This document shows positions 16,648 to 26,984 of a stretch of 33,292 nt of DNA, piece after piece. The DNA comes from Glaciecola sp. 33A (GTDB taxonomy: Bacteria > Pseudomonadota > Gammaproteobacteria > Enterobacterales > Alteromonadaceae): positions 1 to 33,292 of the forward strand of contig NZ_PJAR01000034.1 in assembly GCF_002836745.1 (NCBI RefSeq). Reading direction: 5' to 3'. Under the pieces are notes generated by a model. The model ran no database searches. It had not been told where the DNA came from and was given only the letters and a program-made list of their open reading frames with translations. Made by a program: the position numbers and the translations under genes. Each line of letters begins with the position of its first letter. Position 1 is the first letter of the stretch.

Positions 16648-17505
16648 TTATTCACCGGCAAACAAACATGTCGCGTGAAAAGATAAGTGGTCATCAATGA
16701 AACTGCTGATGAAGAAGTAGCTATGGTCATAGCCCGAACGCATATTGAGCGTCAGATGGTAATCGGACATTTGTGCCACGTTGATTAAGTTATTAGGCTG
16801 TAGTTGGTCTTTCAGAAAATTATCGTCGGTGCCTTGATCAATTAGAATTGGAATTTGTTTTAAGGCATTTTGTAAAAGGTGACAAGCATCGTATTGCAAC
16901 CAAGTCTGCTGGTCATCACCAAGATAATGTGTAAAAGCTTTTTGACCCCAAGCACAGTTTACCGGACTACAAATTGGACTAAATGCAGAAATAGAAGTGA
17001 ACACATCAGGATTTTTCAGACCAATGGTAAGAGCACCATGCCCACCCATTGAATGACCCGATATTGCAGAATTTTCATTAACAAAAAACGTTTGCTGAAC
17101 ACCAGGAAGCAGCTCATTTATAATATAGTCATACATATTATAATGGGTTGACCATGGTGCTTGTGTTGCATTGAGATAAAAACCTGCACCCAAGCCCAGG
17201 TCAAAAGCACCGTCTAGATCGTCAGGTACATCTTCTCCGCGTGGGCTAGTGTCAGGAGCAACAATGGCAATTCCTAGCTCAGCGGCCGCTCGGAAAGCGC
17301 CCGCCTTCTGCATAAAATTTTGGTCATTGCAGGTAAGCCCAGACAACCAATATATTACTGGAACTCGCTGTGCCTCTTTGCCTTTACCCAAGGCTATCGG
17401 CGGTAAAAAAATGGCAAAGGTCATGTCACACTTGTTAGCGTCAGAGTAATGACTATATTGCGCATGTTCGCCGCCGAATACTTTATTCGAAGATAATTTT
17501 TTCAT
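16648..17505 (-). CDS. fghA: S-formylglutathione hydrolase
   Basis: A 285-aa esterase-D-type enzyme that hydrolyses S-formylglutathione to formate and glutathione, the second step of formaldehyde detoxification. Motifs: WLSGLTCNDQNFMQKAGAF, the nucleophile elbow SGHSMGGHGAL (Ser about 152), an acid in DQGTDDNFL and the His in SGYDHSYFFI. The start is taken as ATG at 17505 with GGAAG five bases upstream; a GTG two codons earlier is also open. It follows frmA by 11 bp, so it is cotranscribed with it. Confidence 0.96.
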   Translation of the reverse strand: MKKLSSNKVFGGEHAQYSHYSDANKCDMTFAIFLPPIALGKGKEAQRVPVIYWLSGLTCNDQNFMQKAGAFRAAAELGIAIVAPDTSPRGEDVPDDLDGAFDLGLGAGFYLNATQAPWSTHYNMYDYIINELLPGVQQTFFVNENSAISGHSMGGHGALTIGLKNPDVFTSISAFSPICSPVNCAWGQKAFTHYLGDDQQTWLQYDACHLLQNALKQIPILIDQGTDDNFLKDQLQPNNLINVAQMSDYHLTLNMRSGYDHSYFFISSFIDDHLSFHATCLFAGE

Positions 17506-17516
17506 CGCCACTTCCG

Positions 17517-18668
<1,152 letters not shown>

Positions 18669-18694
18669 TCAATAGCAATTTTTTGATATATAGA

Positions 18695-18722
18695 GTATTA
18701 AGTCTTTGTGGATTAAGATCAA
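18695..18722 (-). promoter_or_regulatory. Possible frmA promoter
   Basis: On the minus strand TTGATC (18717-18722) and TAATAC (18695-18700) are separated by 16 bp, about 36 bp before the frmA ATG. A plausible sigma-70 promoter; no operator recognised. Confidence 0.35.
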
Positions 18723-18899
18723 ACCTAATTGTATGACCAAGTGCTGTACAAAAATAAGACAAACGAGCCATAAACGGTTATAAATCCATATAAAACTGTC
18801 GCAATCTCTTGATCTCGATACTGAAAGGATTAATATCAATGTGCGTAAAACATTCGATTTGCGCTTATATTTACCGCGGTTTAGGAGAAGGGATTTGTT

Positions 18900-20729
18900 A
18901 TTAAAAAGTTAGTAAGTCAGTCCCCTCCGCATTCAGAATCTGTTTTTTCAGCAGGTATTTTTTTGTTTGGGCTCGGTTTTGGTATTATTGGTGCCCTAAC
19001 CAACTACTTCCTAAGTATTCCTTTCTACGGCTATTTTTCACTTTATTTCGGTCAAATATTGGTTCTTTTGTGTCTTGTGACGCGAGGACTCAATGCTGGC
19101 ATCATTGCCTCAGTAATTTCAGCAACCGCATTGGCAATAAAGCTGGACGATCCGTTCTTATTTATTGTATTAGTCAGCGAAACGTTTGTCGTTCATATGA
19201 TGTTGCGCAGTGGCAAAACATTATTACTAGCAGATGCCATTTATTGGCTATTTATTGGCGTGCCGCTGACGTTATTATTGCTGATGTTAACAGGCGCAAC
19301 CTCATCAGAACTGCTCATCATTTCGGGCTTAACATTAAGTATTAACGGCATATTTGGAGCGTCTTTAGCAGCCCTTATTTATTCCTTTTTGCCGATCAAA
19401 AACGTGTATAAAAAATACAGAGGAAAACCGCCAAAGTTGGCAACTGTTATTTTTTCGCTTTGCATGTTAACGGTCACATTACCTACAATTATTATTTCTT
19501 TAATTTTTACTTGGCAAAATACAACTCAGAAAGAACAAGATATAGCGAACACGCTCACAAGACAGGGCGAACAAATCATGTATGTCGTAGATGCGTTTGT
19601 TGACAGTCATTTAGCCACAGTAAACACGCTTGCAACCGCATTTTCTAAGTCTGGTTTTTCGCTCCCTGTACAGACTGTTTTAGATGCGACTGTATTTTAC
19701 GAATACGTCATTACAGATAAAAACAATATGATTCTATTCGCTTCGCCAAACCTTGAATTAGCGACATTGTCGCAATTTAGTTATCAACCGAGTGAGAATT
19801 TACTAATAGACAAGATACCGGAACTCACCTTTCAGAATAATAAATACCTCTACGACCAGTCCATAACCCAGCATAACTGGACAATCACCGTACTAACTTC
19901 CCCTAGCATTGTCACGCAGGTTATTTCAAAAAACTTTTATATACTAGCTGCATGCTTATTTATTACTTTTGTTGTGTTTGCAATTATTGCGAACCAATTG
20001 AGTAAACGAATAACACTGCCTCTTGTTAATTTGGCAAACCATTTTAATGACAGTTCGGCTTCGGAAGATATGGTAAGCGAGGCTGAGATTAGTGATGAGA
20101 TGATGAAGGTCACCGATAAGTTAATTAACTCTCGTGAAATAATGTTGAATTTTCAACAGCATTTGACCTTACAAGTACAAGATAAAACAAAGCAACTGAC
20201 GACGTTAAACAATCAATTATACAATTTAGCGCAAAAAGACGGACTCACCAACCTGCTAAATCGAAGTGGGTTTGATGACCTTGCCAACACGACTTTTCGT
20301 AATTGCGTGCGCAATCACATCCCCTTGTCGATGGTGCTCATTGATATTGATGATTTCAAACTAATCAACGACACCTATGGCCATCCTTTTGGTGATATTT
20401 GCATTATTTCTATCTCTAAAACCTTTAATCATTTTTGCAAACGTACCACTGATTTACTAGGTCGATATGGAGGCGAAGAATTCATTATTTTACTGAGTGG
20501 TGGTAATATTGAAGAGCATCATGAGTTGACCAAAAGAATTCACCGTGCAGTACAAAAAACAAAAGTAAACAGCGGAGATATTATTGTAAGAATGACCATC
20601 AGTATTGGTGTTAGTAGCATGGGCAGCAACTATGGGATGAGCTTCGAAGGATTGGTAAAATCGGCGGACGAACAACTGTATAAAAGCAAACGGACCGGCA
20701 AAAATAAAATCTCAATATATGCCCAGTAG
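18900..20729 (+). CDS. Membrane diguanylate cyclase with short sensor (paralog 1)
   Basis: About 609 aa if initiated at ATT 18900. Five or six N-terminal membrane helices (to about residue 180), a short periplasmic sensor between helices (about 215-340), another membrane helix, a HAMP-like/coiled linker, and a GGDEF domain. The active site GGEEF is at about 524-528, and the RxxD inhibitory site lies exactly five residues before it (RTTD, 515-518), so c-di-GMP synthesis with product feedback is predicted. No ATG, GTG or TTG occurs in frame between the TAG at 18882 and the TTG at 18963, which would cut into helix 1. A strong SD (AGGAGAAGGG, 18883-18892) points to AUU. Confidence 0.85.
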   Translation: MKKLVSQSPPHSESVFSAGIFLFGLGFGIIGALTNYFLSIPFYGYFSLYFGQILVLLCLVTRGLNAGIIASVISATALAIKLDDPFLFIVLVSETFVVHMMLRSGKTLLLADAIYWLFIGVPLTLLLLMLTGATSSELLIISGLTLSINGIFGASLAALIYSFLPIKNVYKKYRGKPPKLATVIFSLCMLTVTLPTIIISLIFTWQNTTQKEQDIANTLTRQGEQIMYVVDAFVDSHLATVNTLATAFSKSGFSLPVQTVLDATVFYEYVITDKNNMILFASPNLELATLSQFSYQPSENLLIDKIPELTFQNNKYLYDQSITQHNWTITVLTSPSIVTQVISKNFYILAACLFITFVVFAIIANQLSKRITLPLVNLANHFNDSSASEDMVSEAEISDEMMKVTDKLINSREIMLNFQQHLTLQVQDKTKQLTTLNNQLYNLAQKDGLTNLLNRSGFDDLANTTFRNCVRNHIPLSMVLIDIDDFKLINDTYGHPFGDICIISISKTFNHFCKRTTDLLGRYGGEEFIILLSGGNIEEHHELTKRIHRAVQKTKVNSGDIIVRMTISIGVSSMGSNYGMSFEGLVKSADEQLYKSKRTGKNKISIYAQ

Positions 20730-20856
20730 CAACAAACTCGTGTACCAACGCTAAGCCCCTAATTGATTAAATGTAAAATGTGCAAAATATAGACTTTTAA
20801 TCTGAATAAGACTAGTGTTGCTGCATAAATTGATTTAAGAACAATCTAGCTATTAG

Positions 20857-23013
20857 ATGCTCAATATAATTGAAAAACAGACTCAAGAAAGTATCTTGCA
20901 AGGACTGCTGTTTGGTGTGTTTGCGGTCATTGCTAACTTGTTTTTATCAATACCTATTTATGGTGCGCTAAGTCTAACTTGGAGCATGGGTCTGTGCATT
21001 TATGTATTGATTAGTTTTGGAATTAGGGCGTCCATCATTACTCTCGCATTCAGTCTTTTTTCAATGTATATATTGGACCAACCGCTCACAGATATTGTTA
21101 TCAGTCTCGCCGAATTTATTACTATTGCGTACCTTACCCATAAACGTTTTTTTGTTGTTATGGCGTCTCTTTGTTTTTGGTTATTTATCGGTAGTCCACT
21201 TTACTGGCTAAATTTAAACAGCTTTTCAAGCGGTGGCAATAGTCAAGAATTCAGCTTTATATTTGCCGTGATGCAAGGATTAAATGGATTATTTAATGGT
21301 TCGTTAGCGGCATTGTTGTATTTATTGACTCCTAGCAGATGGATTTCTGAACGCATAAATTCAGTCAATAAAAGCCTATCGTCTAATATATTTGCATTAA
21401 GTGCGCTCACATTGATTTTACCTCTCGTTACCATCTCCTTTGTATTGGTTAGCACAGCAAGTGTGCGCAATGAAGAACAACTGGTTAAAATTTTGAGGGC
21501 TCAGGCCAATAGTGTTAGCTTAGCTACAGAACGTTTTATAGACGAACACTATGCGGTTGTAAATCAATTGGCTAGAACATTGTCAAGAGTCTCAGATGAG
21601 GATACTAGAAAAAACATTTTGGTAGATGCGCAATCTAATTACCCTGACTTTTTTAATCTGACCTTTATAAGAGCTGACGGTTACACCGCCTTCTTTGCGC
21701 CAACAAAATATAATGCCAAAGTGAAAAGTTTGCCAGAAAATCTCAGGTTTGTGAACGACCGTAGTTATTTTATTCATGCTCGCGACAAAAAAACGCCCTT
21801 TATTTCTAATGCGATGATGAGTAGAGGTATCATTGCAGCACCCATGGTTGCTATGTCCAGTCCGATAATCATCAATGATGAATTTCGAGGTGCTCTGCTT
21901 GGTGCAATGAATCTACAATTTATAACGAAGTTGCATCAAAGAATGGAATCAACTCTGCTAACAGATTACGTCATTATTACGGACAAAGAAGACATAGTAA
22001 TTTATGCTTCAGCTCCAACAGGCTTAAATATTTTAGCAAAATACGTTGCTAACGTTGGCAAAAGTAAGTTCACACCAGACTTTCCAGTATTATCTATTAA
22101 TGGTAAAAATCATCCTTATCACTTAGCAAAAAACAGCTTTAATTGGAAAGTTTATATCATTAAGCAACCCGCCGAACTCGTACAACTATTCAGTCGTCAT
22201 ATTTTGGTATTAGCGGCTACGGTCGTCAGTATTATTCTGTTATTTCTATTTATAGCGCATAAGTTAGCTAAACAAATCACCGCGCCCCTCGTTAAGTTAT
22301 TAAAGAATAGTTCTGAGAGTTACATTTCTAATTTTGAAAATACACAAGGCGCAACATCGAGCCAAGAAATTAATGAAGTTGCCGTTAAACTTAGAAAATC
22401 TCATAATTTATTACGTGACTTTGAAGGACAATTACAGCAAAAGGTCACCGAAAAAACCAATCAATTAGAGCAGATGAATTTGCAACTTGCCGCTCAAGCA
22501 AGAGAAGACGGATTGACACAACTTCTTAATCGCAGTGGATTCGATGAGATTGCCTACAATGCAATTAAAACAAATCAACGCCTGCATCAGCCTATTAGTT
22601 TAGCGCTAATTGATATCGACCACTTCAAACTCATTAATGATAGTTATGGTCATTTAGTCGGTGACGAATGTCTCAAAGCATTCGCAGAATTAATGCAAGA
22701 TAATTGTAAACGTGAAACCGATATCATTGGTCGCTATGGGGGCGAAGAGTTTATTATATTAATGTCAGGAAAAGACGTTAGATCCCACCATCAACTGATC
22801 CATAATATTCGCCTACAAACGCAAAATATGCTGTTGAACCTTAAAGACATGCAAACCCCAGTGAGTTTTACCATCAGTATCGGTGTGTGCAGTTTACTAG
22901 GAAATAGTTTATTGAGCTTGCATGAAGTGATTAATATAGCTGATGAGGAGTTGTATAAATGCAAGCACAACGGACGTAATCAATTGTCCATCGTCACAAT
23001 TGACGCCGAGTAG
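20857..23013 (+). CDS. Membrane diguanylate cyclase with dCache-like sensor (paralog 2)
   Basis: 718 aa, colinear with the preceding cyclase: the same N-terminal multi-helix region (compare FLSIPIYG with FLSIPFYG), then a larger periplasmic domain (about 210-440) of the double-Cache kind, a membrane helix (about 445-468), a coiled linker, and GGDEF. The active site GGEEF is at 628-632 with the RETD inhibitory site at 619-622, so it should make c-di-GMP and be feedback-inhibited. The extra ~110 residues compared with its neighbour fall in the sensor, which suggests a different ligand. SD before the ATG at 20857 is weak. Confidence 0.93.
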   Translation: MLNIIEKQTQESILQGLLFGVFAVIANLFLSIPIYGALSLTWSMGLCIYVLISFGIRASIITLAFSLFSMYILDQPLTDIVISLAEFITIAYLTHKRFFVVMASLCFWLFIGSPLYWLNLNSFSSGGNSQEFSFIFAVMQGLNGLFNGSLAALLYLLTPSRWISERINSVNKSLSSNIFALSALTLILPLVTISFVLVSTASVRNEEQLVKILRAQANSVSLATERFIDEHYAVVNQLARTLSRVSDEDTRKNILVDAQSNYPDFFNLTFIRADGYTAFFAPTKYNAKVKSLPENLRFVNDRSYFIHARDKKTPFISNAMMSRGIIAAPMVAMSSPIIINDEFRGALLGAMNLQFITKLHQRMESTLLTDYVIITDKEDIVIYASAPTGLNILAKYVANVGKSKFTPDFPVLSINGKNHPYHLAKNSFNWKVYIIKQPAELVQLFSRHILVLAATVVSIILLFLFIAHKLAKQITAPLVKLLKNSSESYISNFENTQGATSSQEINEVAVKLRKSHNLLRDFEGQLQQKVTEKTNQLEQMNLQLAAQAREDGLTQLLNRSGFDEIAYNAIKTNQRLHQPISLALIDIDHFKLINDSYGHLVGDECLKAFAELMQDNCKRETDIIGRYGGEEFIILMSGKDVRSHHQLIHNIRLQTQNMLLNLKDMQTPVSFTISIGVCSLLGNSLLSLHEVINIADEELYKCKHNGRNQLSIVTIDAE

Positions 23014-23121
23014 GTTCTTGCACTCTATAAGATGCTTACCAATAAATTTACGGTTTATTTGTTTCGGCACAAAGCCTGTGTTCGTATATACTTAATTAAA
23101 TAAATTAAATAACACTAGGTC

Positions 23122-24027
23122 GTGCCCGCATTGCTTTATTTTATAAACGGCTGTATTTCAGCATTGTGCTACTTTATTAATACCGTCTTCTGGGTTTTAC
23201 CTATCGTTATTTTATCCTTGTTAAAGGTAATACCAATCAAATCTTGGCAAAAGTTTGTCTCTTTTCCGCTCGATGGCTGCGCAACGGCATGGATAAGTGT
23301 TAACAATATAAATCAAAACATATTTTCTAGAACTCGCTTTGATATTAAGGGCCTGGAGGGTCTAACCACAAAAGAATGGTATTTGGTTATTTCAAACCAT
23401 CAATCTTGGGTTGATATTTTAGTACTACAGCGCGTGTTTAATCGTAGGATCCCATTTTTAAAGTTCTTCCTCAAAAAAGAACTTATTTGGGTGCCTTTTA
23501 TAGGAATTGCGTGGTGGGCGCTAGACTTTCCGTTTATGCGTCGATACAGCCGAGCGTTTTTAAAGAAAAATCCACATTTGAAGGGAAAGGATTTAGAAAC
23601 CACTAAAAAAGCATGTGAAAAATTTCAACATAAGCCTGTTAGCGTTATGAATTTCATTGAAGGTACACGCTTTACTGAACAAAAACGGCACAAAACAGGT
23701 GGGGTCTACTCCAAGCTTCTACTTCCCAAAGCAGGTGGTATCGCCTTCGTATTAAGTGCTATGGGCAAACAATTAACTCGACTGGTTGACGTTACAATTC
23801 ACTACCCTGGTGGAACACCCACTTATTGGGATTTTGTTACTGGGAAAGTATCTACAATAAACGTTAGTATCCAAACCGTATTAATTGAAGACTTATTTAA
23901 CAAAGGCATTTTTTCAGCCGCTTATTTTGACGATCCGGCGCAAAAAGAAATATTTCAACAATGGCTAAATCAGATGTGGCGGAAAAAAGACAGGGAGCTA
24001 GAGTTTATGGAGCAAAACAATAAATGA
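23122..24027 (+). CDS. PlsC/YihG-type acyltransferase, copy 1
   Basis: A 301-aa membrane acyltransferase of the 1-acylglycerol-3-phosphate acyltransferase superfamily. N-terminal hydrophobic segments (about 5-38); HX4D motif NHQSWVD (His93, Asp98); the FFLKKELIWVPFIG block; and FIEGTRF (178-184), which binds the glycerol-phosphate part. The layout is that of E. coli YihG, a PlsC-like enzyme affecting phospholipid acyl composition. It begins at a GTG (23122) with a poor SD and overlaps copy 2 by 4 bp (ATGA), so translation is coupled. Confidence 0.9.
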   Translation: MPALLYFINGCISALCYFINTVFWVLPIVILSLLKVIPIKSWQKFVSFPLDGCATAWISVNNINQNIFSRTRFDIKGLEGLTTKEWYLVISNHQSWVDILVLQRVFNRRIPFLKFFLKKELIWVPFIGIAWWALDFPFMRRYSRAFLKKNPHLKGKDLETTKKACEKFQHKPVSVMNFIEGTRFTEQKRHKTGGVYSKLLLPKAGGIAFVLSAMGKQLTRLVDVTIHYPGGTPTYWDFVTGKVSTINVSIQTVLIEDLFNKGIFSAAYFDDPAQKEIFQQWLNQMWRKKDRELEFMEQNNK

Positions 24028-24926
24028 AGTCGTTAAAATCATATTTTATTTTTCCTATCCATTTTGTATTACAAATGACTAATTTGGGCTTTTGGGGAAT
24101 GATGATTTTTTGTTTCGGTATTATGCGCTTTATTATTCCTATCAACATTGTTAGTAAATTATTGCTAAGGCTGATGCATTTTTTCTATTTTACATTCAGC
24201 ATTTTTAGCGTTGGAATGATTAAATTTTTTAATAAGGTAAATATTGAAGTAAAAGTGGATGAGGAGCTCAGTAAACACAAATGGTATTTAATTATAGCTA
24301 ATCATATTAGCTACTTAGATATTATATTACTCATTCGTTTTTGTGCAGAACATACCTCACCTCCAAAATTTTTCCTTAAGAAAGAGCTCATTTGGCTTCC
24401 TTTTGTGGGTATTGCTGCTTGGGCTCTAGATATGCCTTTTATGCGCCGATATACTCAAGATTTTGTGCAAAAAAACCCGCATTTAAAAGGCACAGATATA
24501 GAAACAACTCGACAATCTTGTGCTAAATTTTTAGATAGTCCGACGTCCGTTATTAACTTTGTTGAAGGTACACGTTTTTCGCCGGCTAAAGCCCAAGACC
24601 GTAAAAGTCCATTTTCAAATTTGCTGCCCCCAAAAGCGGGGGGGATTGCTTTCACACTTGCATCAATGGGCGAACAATTTAGCAACTTACTGGACATTAC
24701 ACTTGCTTATCCACAGAATGCAGACCACCCAATGCGAGATATGTTGAGCGGCGACATGACACATATTGTAATAGATGTCAGTGTTCACCCTGTGCATGAG
24801 CAGATAATTGGCGATTACTTCAATAACTCAGGCTTTAGAGAAAACTTCCAAGTTTGGCTCAATGAGCTTTGGGTCAATAAAAACACACGCATGAAAACCT
24901 GGATGAAAGGGTTGAAGGCACAATAG
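24024..24926 (+). CDS. PlsC/YihG-type acyltransferase, copy 2
   Basis: 300 aa, clearly paralogous to the preceding gene: shared FFLKKELIW, FMRRY, KNPHLKG and EGTRF blocks. HX4D is NHISYLD (His94, Asp99) and the third motif is FVEGTRF (179-185). N-terminal membrane segments occupy about 8-68. The catalytic residues of both copies are intact, so they may differ in acyl-donor or acceptor preference. It starts inside the stop of copy 1 (ATGA), and the channel gene follows one base after its own stop. Confidence 0.9.
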   Translation: MKSLKSYFIFPIHFVLQMTNLGFWGMMIFCFGIMRFIIPINIVSKLLLRLMHFFYFTFSIFSVGMIKFFNKVNIEVKVDEELSKHKWYLIIANHISYLDIILLIRFCAEHTSPPKFFLKKELIWLPFVGIAAWALDMPFMRRYTQDFVQKNPHLKGTDIETTRQSCAKFLDSPTSVINFVEGTRFSPAKAQDRKSPFSNLLPPKAGGIAFTLASMGEQFSNLLDITLAYPQNADHPMRDMLSGDMTHIVIDVSVHPVHEQIIGDYFNNSGFRENFQVWLNELWVNKNTRMKTWMKGLKAQ

Positions 24927-24927
24927 A

Positions 24928-26277
24928 ATGAATTATGTAATGACGGTTTTATCCTTAATTTTTACATCAACTGCGTCAGTAACAGAGGGTGTCACAGAGC
25001 CAATGCGCAGCCAAGTCGTTGCTGATTTTGTCGAGCTGTTGATTGAAGCAGGCAAATATCTTGGAATGAAGCTAGAGCTCGGTAGTATTTCATATCAATT
25101 ATTTGCGTTAAGTAGTATTTTTGCTGTGGCAATTATTGCGTTTCTAATTGTGAAGTTTGTCCTGCATTTTAAAGTACTACGGTTCGTTGCTAAATCGAGT
25201 AATACATGGGACGACTGCTTGTTAGAAGCAGGCGTATTTAGACGTCTTGCTAGGATTGTCCCAGGCATCATTGTGTATTCGACATACAGTTTGTTTTTTG
25301 GGCCCGAAGAGAAAATATATAGCTTATTGGCAAACCTGAGTGCCATTTACCTTTTATTCACTGTGTGGAGAACATTAAGTGCTTCATTAACCGCAATAGA
25401 GAGCATATACAGCAAAAGTCAGCTGGCTAAAAAAGCCCCTATTACGGGTTTTATTCAAGTCGCTAAACTACTCTTCACGCTTATTCTCATATTCTTAATT
25501 CTGTCGTTATTATTGGGTAAAAGTCCGGTATTTTTATTATCAGGACTAACCGCTATTGCCGCAGTGCTGGTGTTAATTTTCAGAGACACAATTTTGGGCT
25601 TTGTTGCTGGCATCCAAATTGCCGCAAATAGAATGTTCAATACAGGCGATTGGATTGCCATGCCTAAATACGAAGTTGATGGTGAAATACTTGAAATTGG
25701 GTTAAACGTGGTTAAAGTCCAGAACTGGGATAAAACAATATCCACGCTCCCTACCTATGCACTCACCACTGATGCAGTAAAAAACTGGCGCGGGATGATG
25801 GAGTCTGGTGGCAGAAGGATAAAGCGATCGGTATACATTGATATCCATTCTGTTAGATTTGCTGATGCTGGGTTGCTGGACGAGTGGGAAAGTATGAAAT
25901 TGCTAAACGGCTATTTAAAAGGTAAAAAACAAGAATTATTGGACGACAGAAAACTAAAAGACATAGCGGAAACAGATATACTAAACTGCCGACGACTAAC
26001 TAATTTAGGTACATTTAGAGCTTATTTAGCTGCCTATCTAAAGAGTCATGAATTCGTAAACCAAGATTTAATTTGCATGGTAAGGCAGTTACCGCCGACC
26101 GAAATTGGTATTCCATTGGAAATCTATTGTTTTAGTAAAGAAAAAGATTGGGTAATCTATGAACGCATTCAGTCTGATATTTTTGACCACCTATTAGCAA
26201 TAATGCCCGTTTTTAAATTACGCGCCTACCAACGTATTTCTAGTAATAACGAGCAGCCACAAAAAAACGCCTCTTAG
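24928..26277 (+). CDS. ybdG: YbdG-type mechanosensitive (miniconductance) channel
   Basis: A 449-aa MscS-superfamily channel that gates on membrane tension or osmotic change. Several N-terminal helices precede the pore-lining helix (about 205-230, SGLTAIAAVLVLIFRDTILGF). The cytoplasmic beta domain follows (GDWIAMPKYEVDGEILEIGL). Signatures typical of E. coli YbdG are NWRGMMESGGRRIKRS, RRLTNLGTFRAYL, MVRQLPP and IQSDIFDHLLAI. Third gene of the operon with the two acyltransferases, ending at a terminator. The pairing suggests coordinated control of bilayer composition and tension response; this is inference. Confidence 0.93.
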   Translation: MNYVMTVLSLIFTSTASVTEGVTEPMRSQVVADFVELLIEAGKYLGMKLELGSISYQLFALSSIFAVAIIAFLIVKFVLHFKVLRFVAKSSNTWDDCLLEAGVFRRLARIVPGIIVYSTYSLFFGPEEKIYSLLANLSAIYLLFTVWRTLSASLTAIESIYSKSQLAKKAPITGFIQVAKLLFTLILIFLILSLLLGKSPVFLLSGLTAIAAVLVLIFRDTILGFVAGIQIAANRMFNTGDWIAMPKYEVDGEILEIGLNVVKVQNWDKTISTLPTYALTTDAVKNWRGMMESGGRRIKRSVYIDIHSVRFADAGLLDEWESMKLLNGYLKGKKQELLDDRKLKDIAETDILNCRRLTNLGTFRAYLAAYLKSHEFVNQDLICMVRQLPPTEIGIPLEIYCFSKEKDWVIYERIQSDIFDHLLAIMPVFKLRAYQRISSNNEQPQKNAS

Positions 26278-26288
26278 CGCGTTTTTTG
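26262..26288 (+). terminator. Terminator of the acyltransferase-channel operon
   Basis: ACGC/GCGT stem with an 8-nt loop, extended by pairing A and T runs. It overlaps the last codons of the channel gene. Confidence 0.7.
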
Positions 26289-26369
26289 TCTGTGTATCAC
26301 TCTTTTAATTCGTCTTTTGCCAACAACGACAGCGAGTGTTAAACCCAGACTTCTCAACCGCGGTTCATA

Positions 26370-26561
26370 TCAACCCGCTGCATAAGCTAACAAAAACGTT
26401 ATCGCTAAACCTGACACACCCATAAATCCATATTCAATTTTCTCACGAAGTCCTTCTGCACCTGTTTTACCAGTCAAAAACGCCATAACGATACAGGATA
26501 ATCCTAAAACTAGCGCTACTGCAGTTGCACCAAATAAAAAGCCGCTGAGTATATCGTTCAT
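26370..26561 (-). CDS. Small two-helix membrane protein, unknown
   Basis: A 63-aa protein with two hydrophobic helices (about 7-29 and 44-62) joined by a charged loop (TGKTGAEGLREKIEYG). AGGA lies 5 bases before the ATG. It is a single gene, convergent with the channel gene. No family recognised; the helix-loop-helix form is common among small inner-membrane proteins of Alteromonadales. Confidence 0.65.
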   Translation of the reverse strand: MNDILSGFLFGATAVALVLGLSCIVMAFLTGKTGAEGLREKIEYGFMGVSGLAITFLLAYAAG

Positions 26562-26984
26562 AAAATTCCTAATTTGAAAGCCGAAAGCCGAAAGCGCGTA
26601 TATTATGCACTAATCTGCAAAAATGTCACATCCTACCCACTGGTTTAGTACTAAAATTGATCTTGGTCAATATCACTAACTGTTAGGTAAAAAGCTAATT
26701 TAAATAGCGACCCATGTCTTACTTTAGAACTTAAAAAAACATAAACTATTGACTTTTATATTGATTTTAAATTGGGAACAATCTTTGCTAACCCCACACA
26801 TATAAATTCGAAACATGTCAATTGTTTTCGAGCTATATTTAAAACAAGCAGTTATGAACAGTTAATTAATAAAAATACGCATACCTATAAAAAAGAATGC
26901 TAATTACAAAGTGACCTGTCGCTTTTAATAGCGATATTTATAAACACCGACTAAACTATGGCATCACCAAAAGGATTATCCGAA
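26562..26984. other. Divergent intergenic region with FNR-like site
   Basis: No gene seen in 423 AT-rich bases between two divergently oriented genes. A short tandem of about three GAAAGCC units occurs at 26575-26595. TTGATCTTGGTCAA (26657-26670) matches the FNR/EtrA dyad with one mismatch and is nearer to the leftward gene. No clear promoter elements for the rightward gene. Confidence 0.35.
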
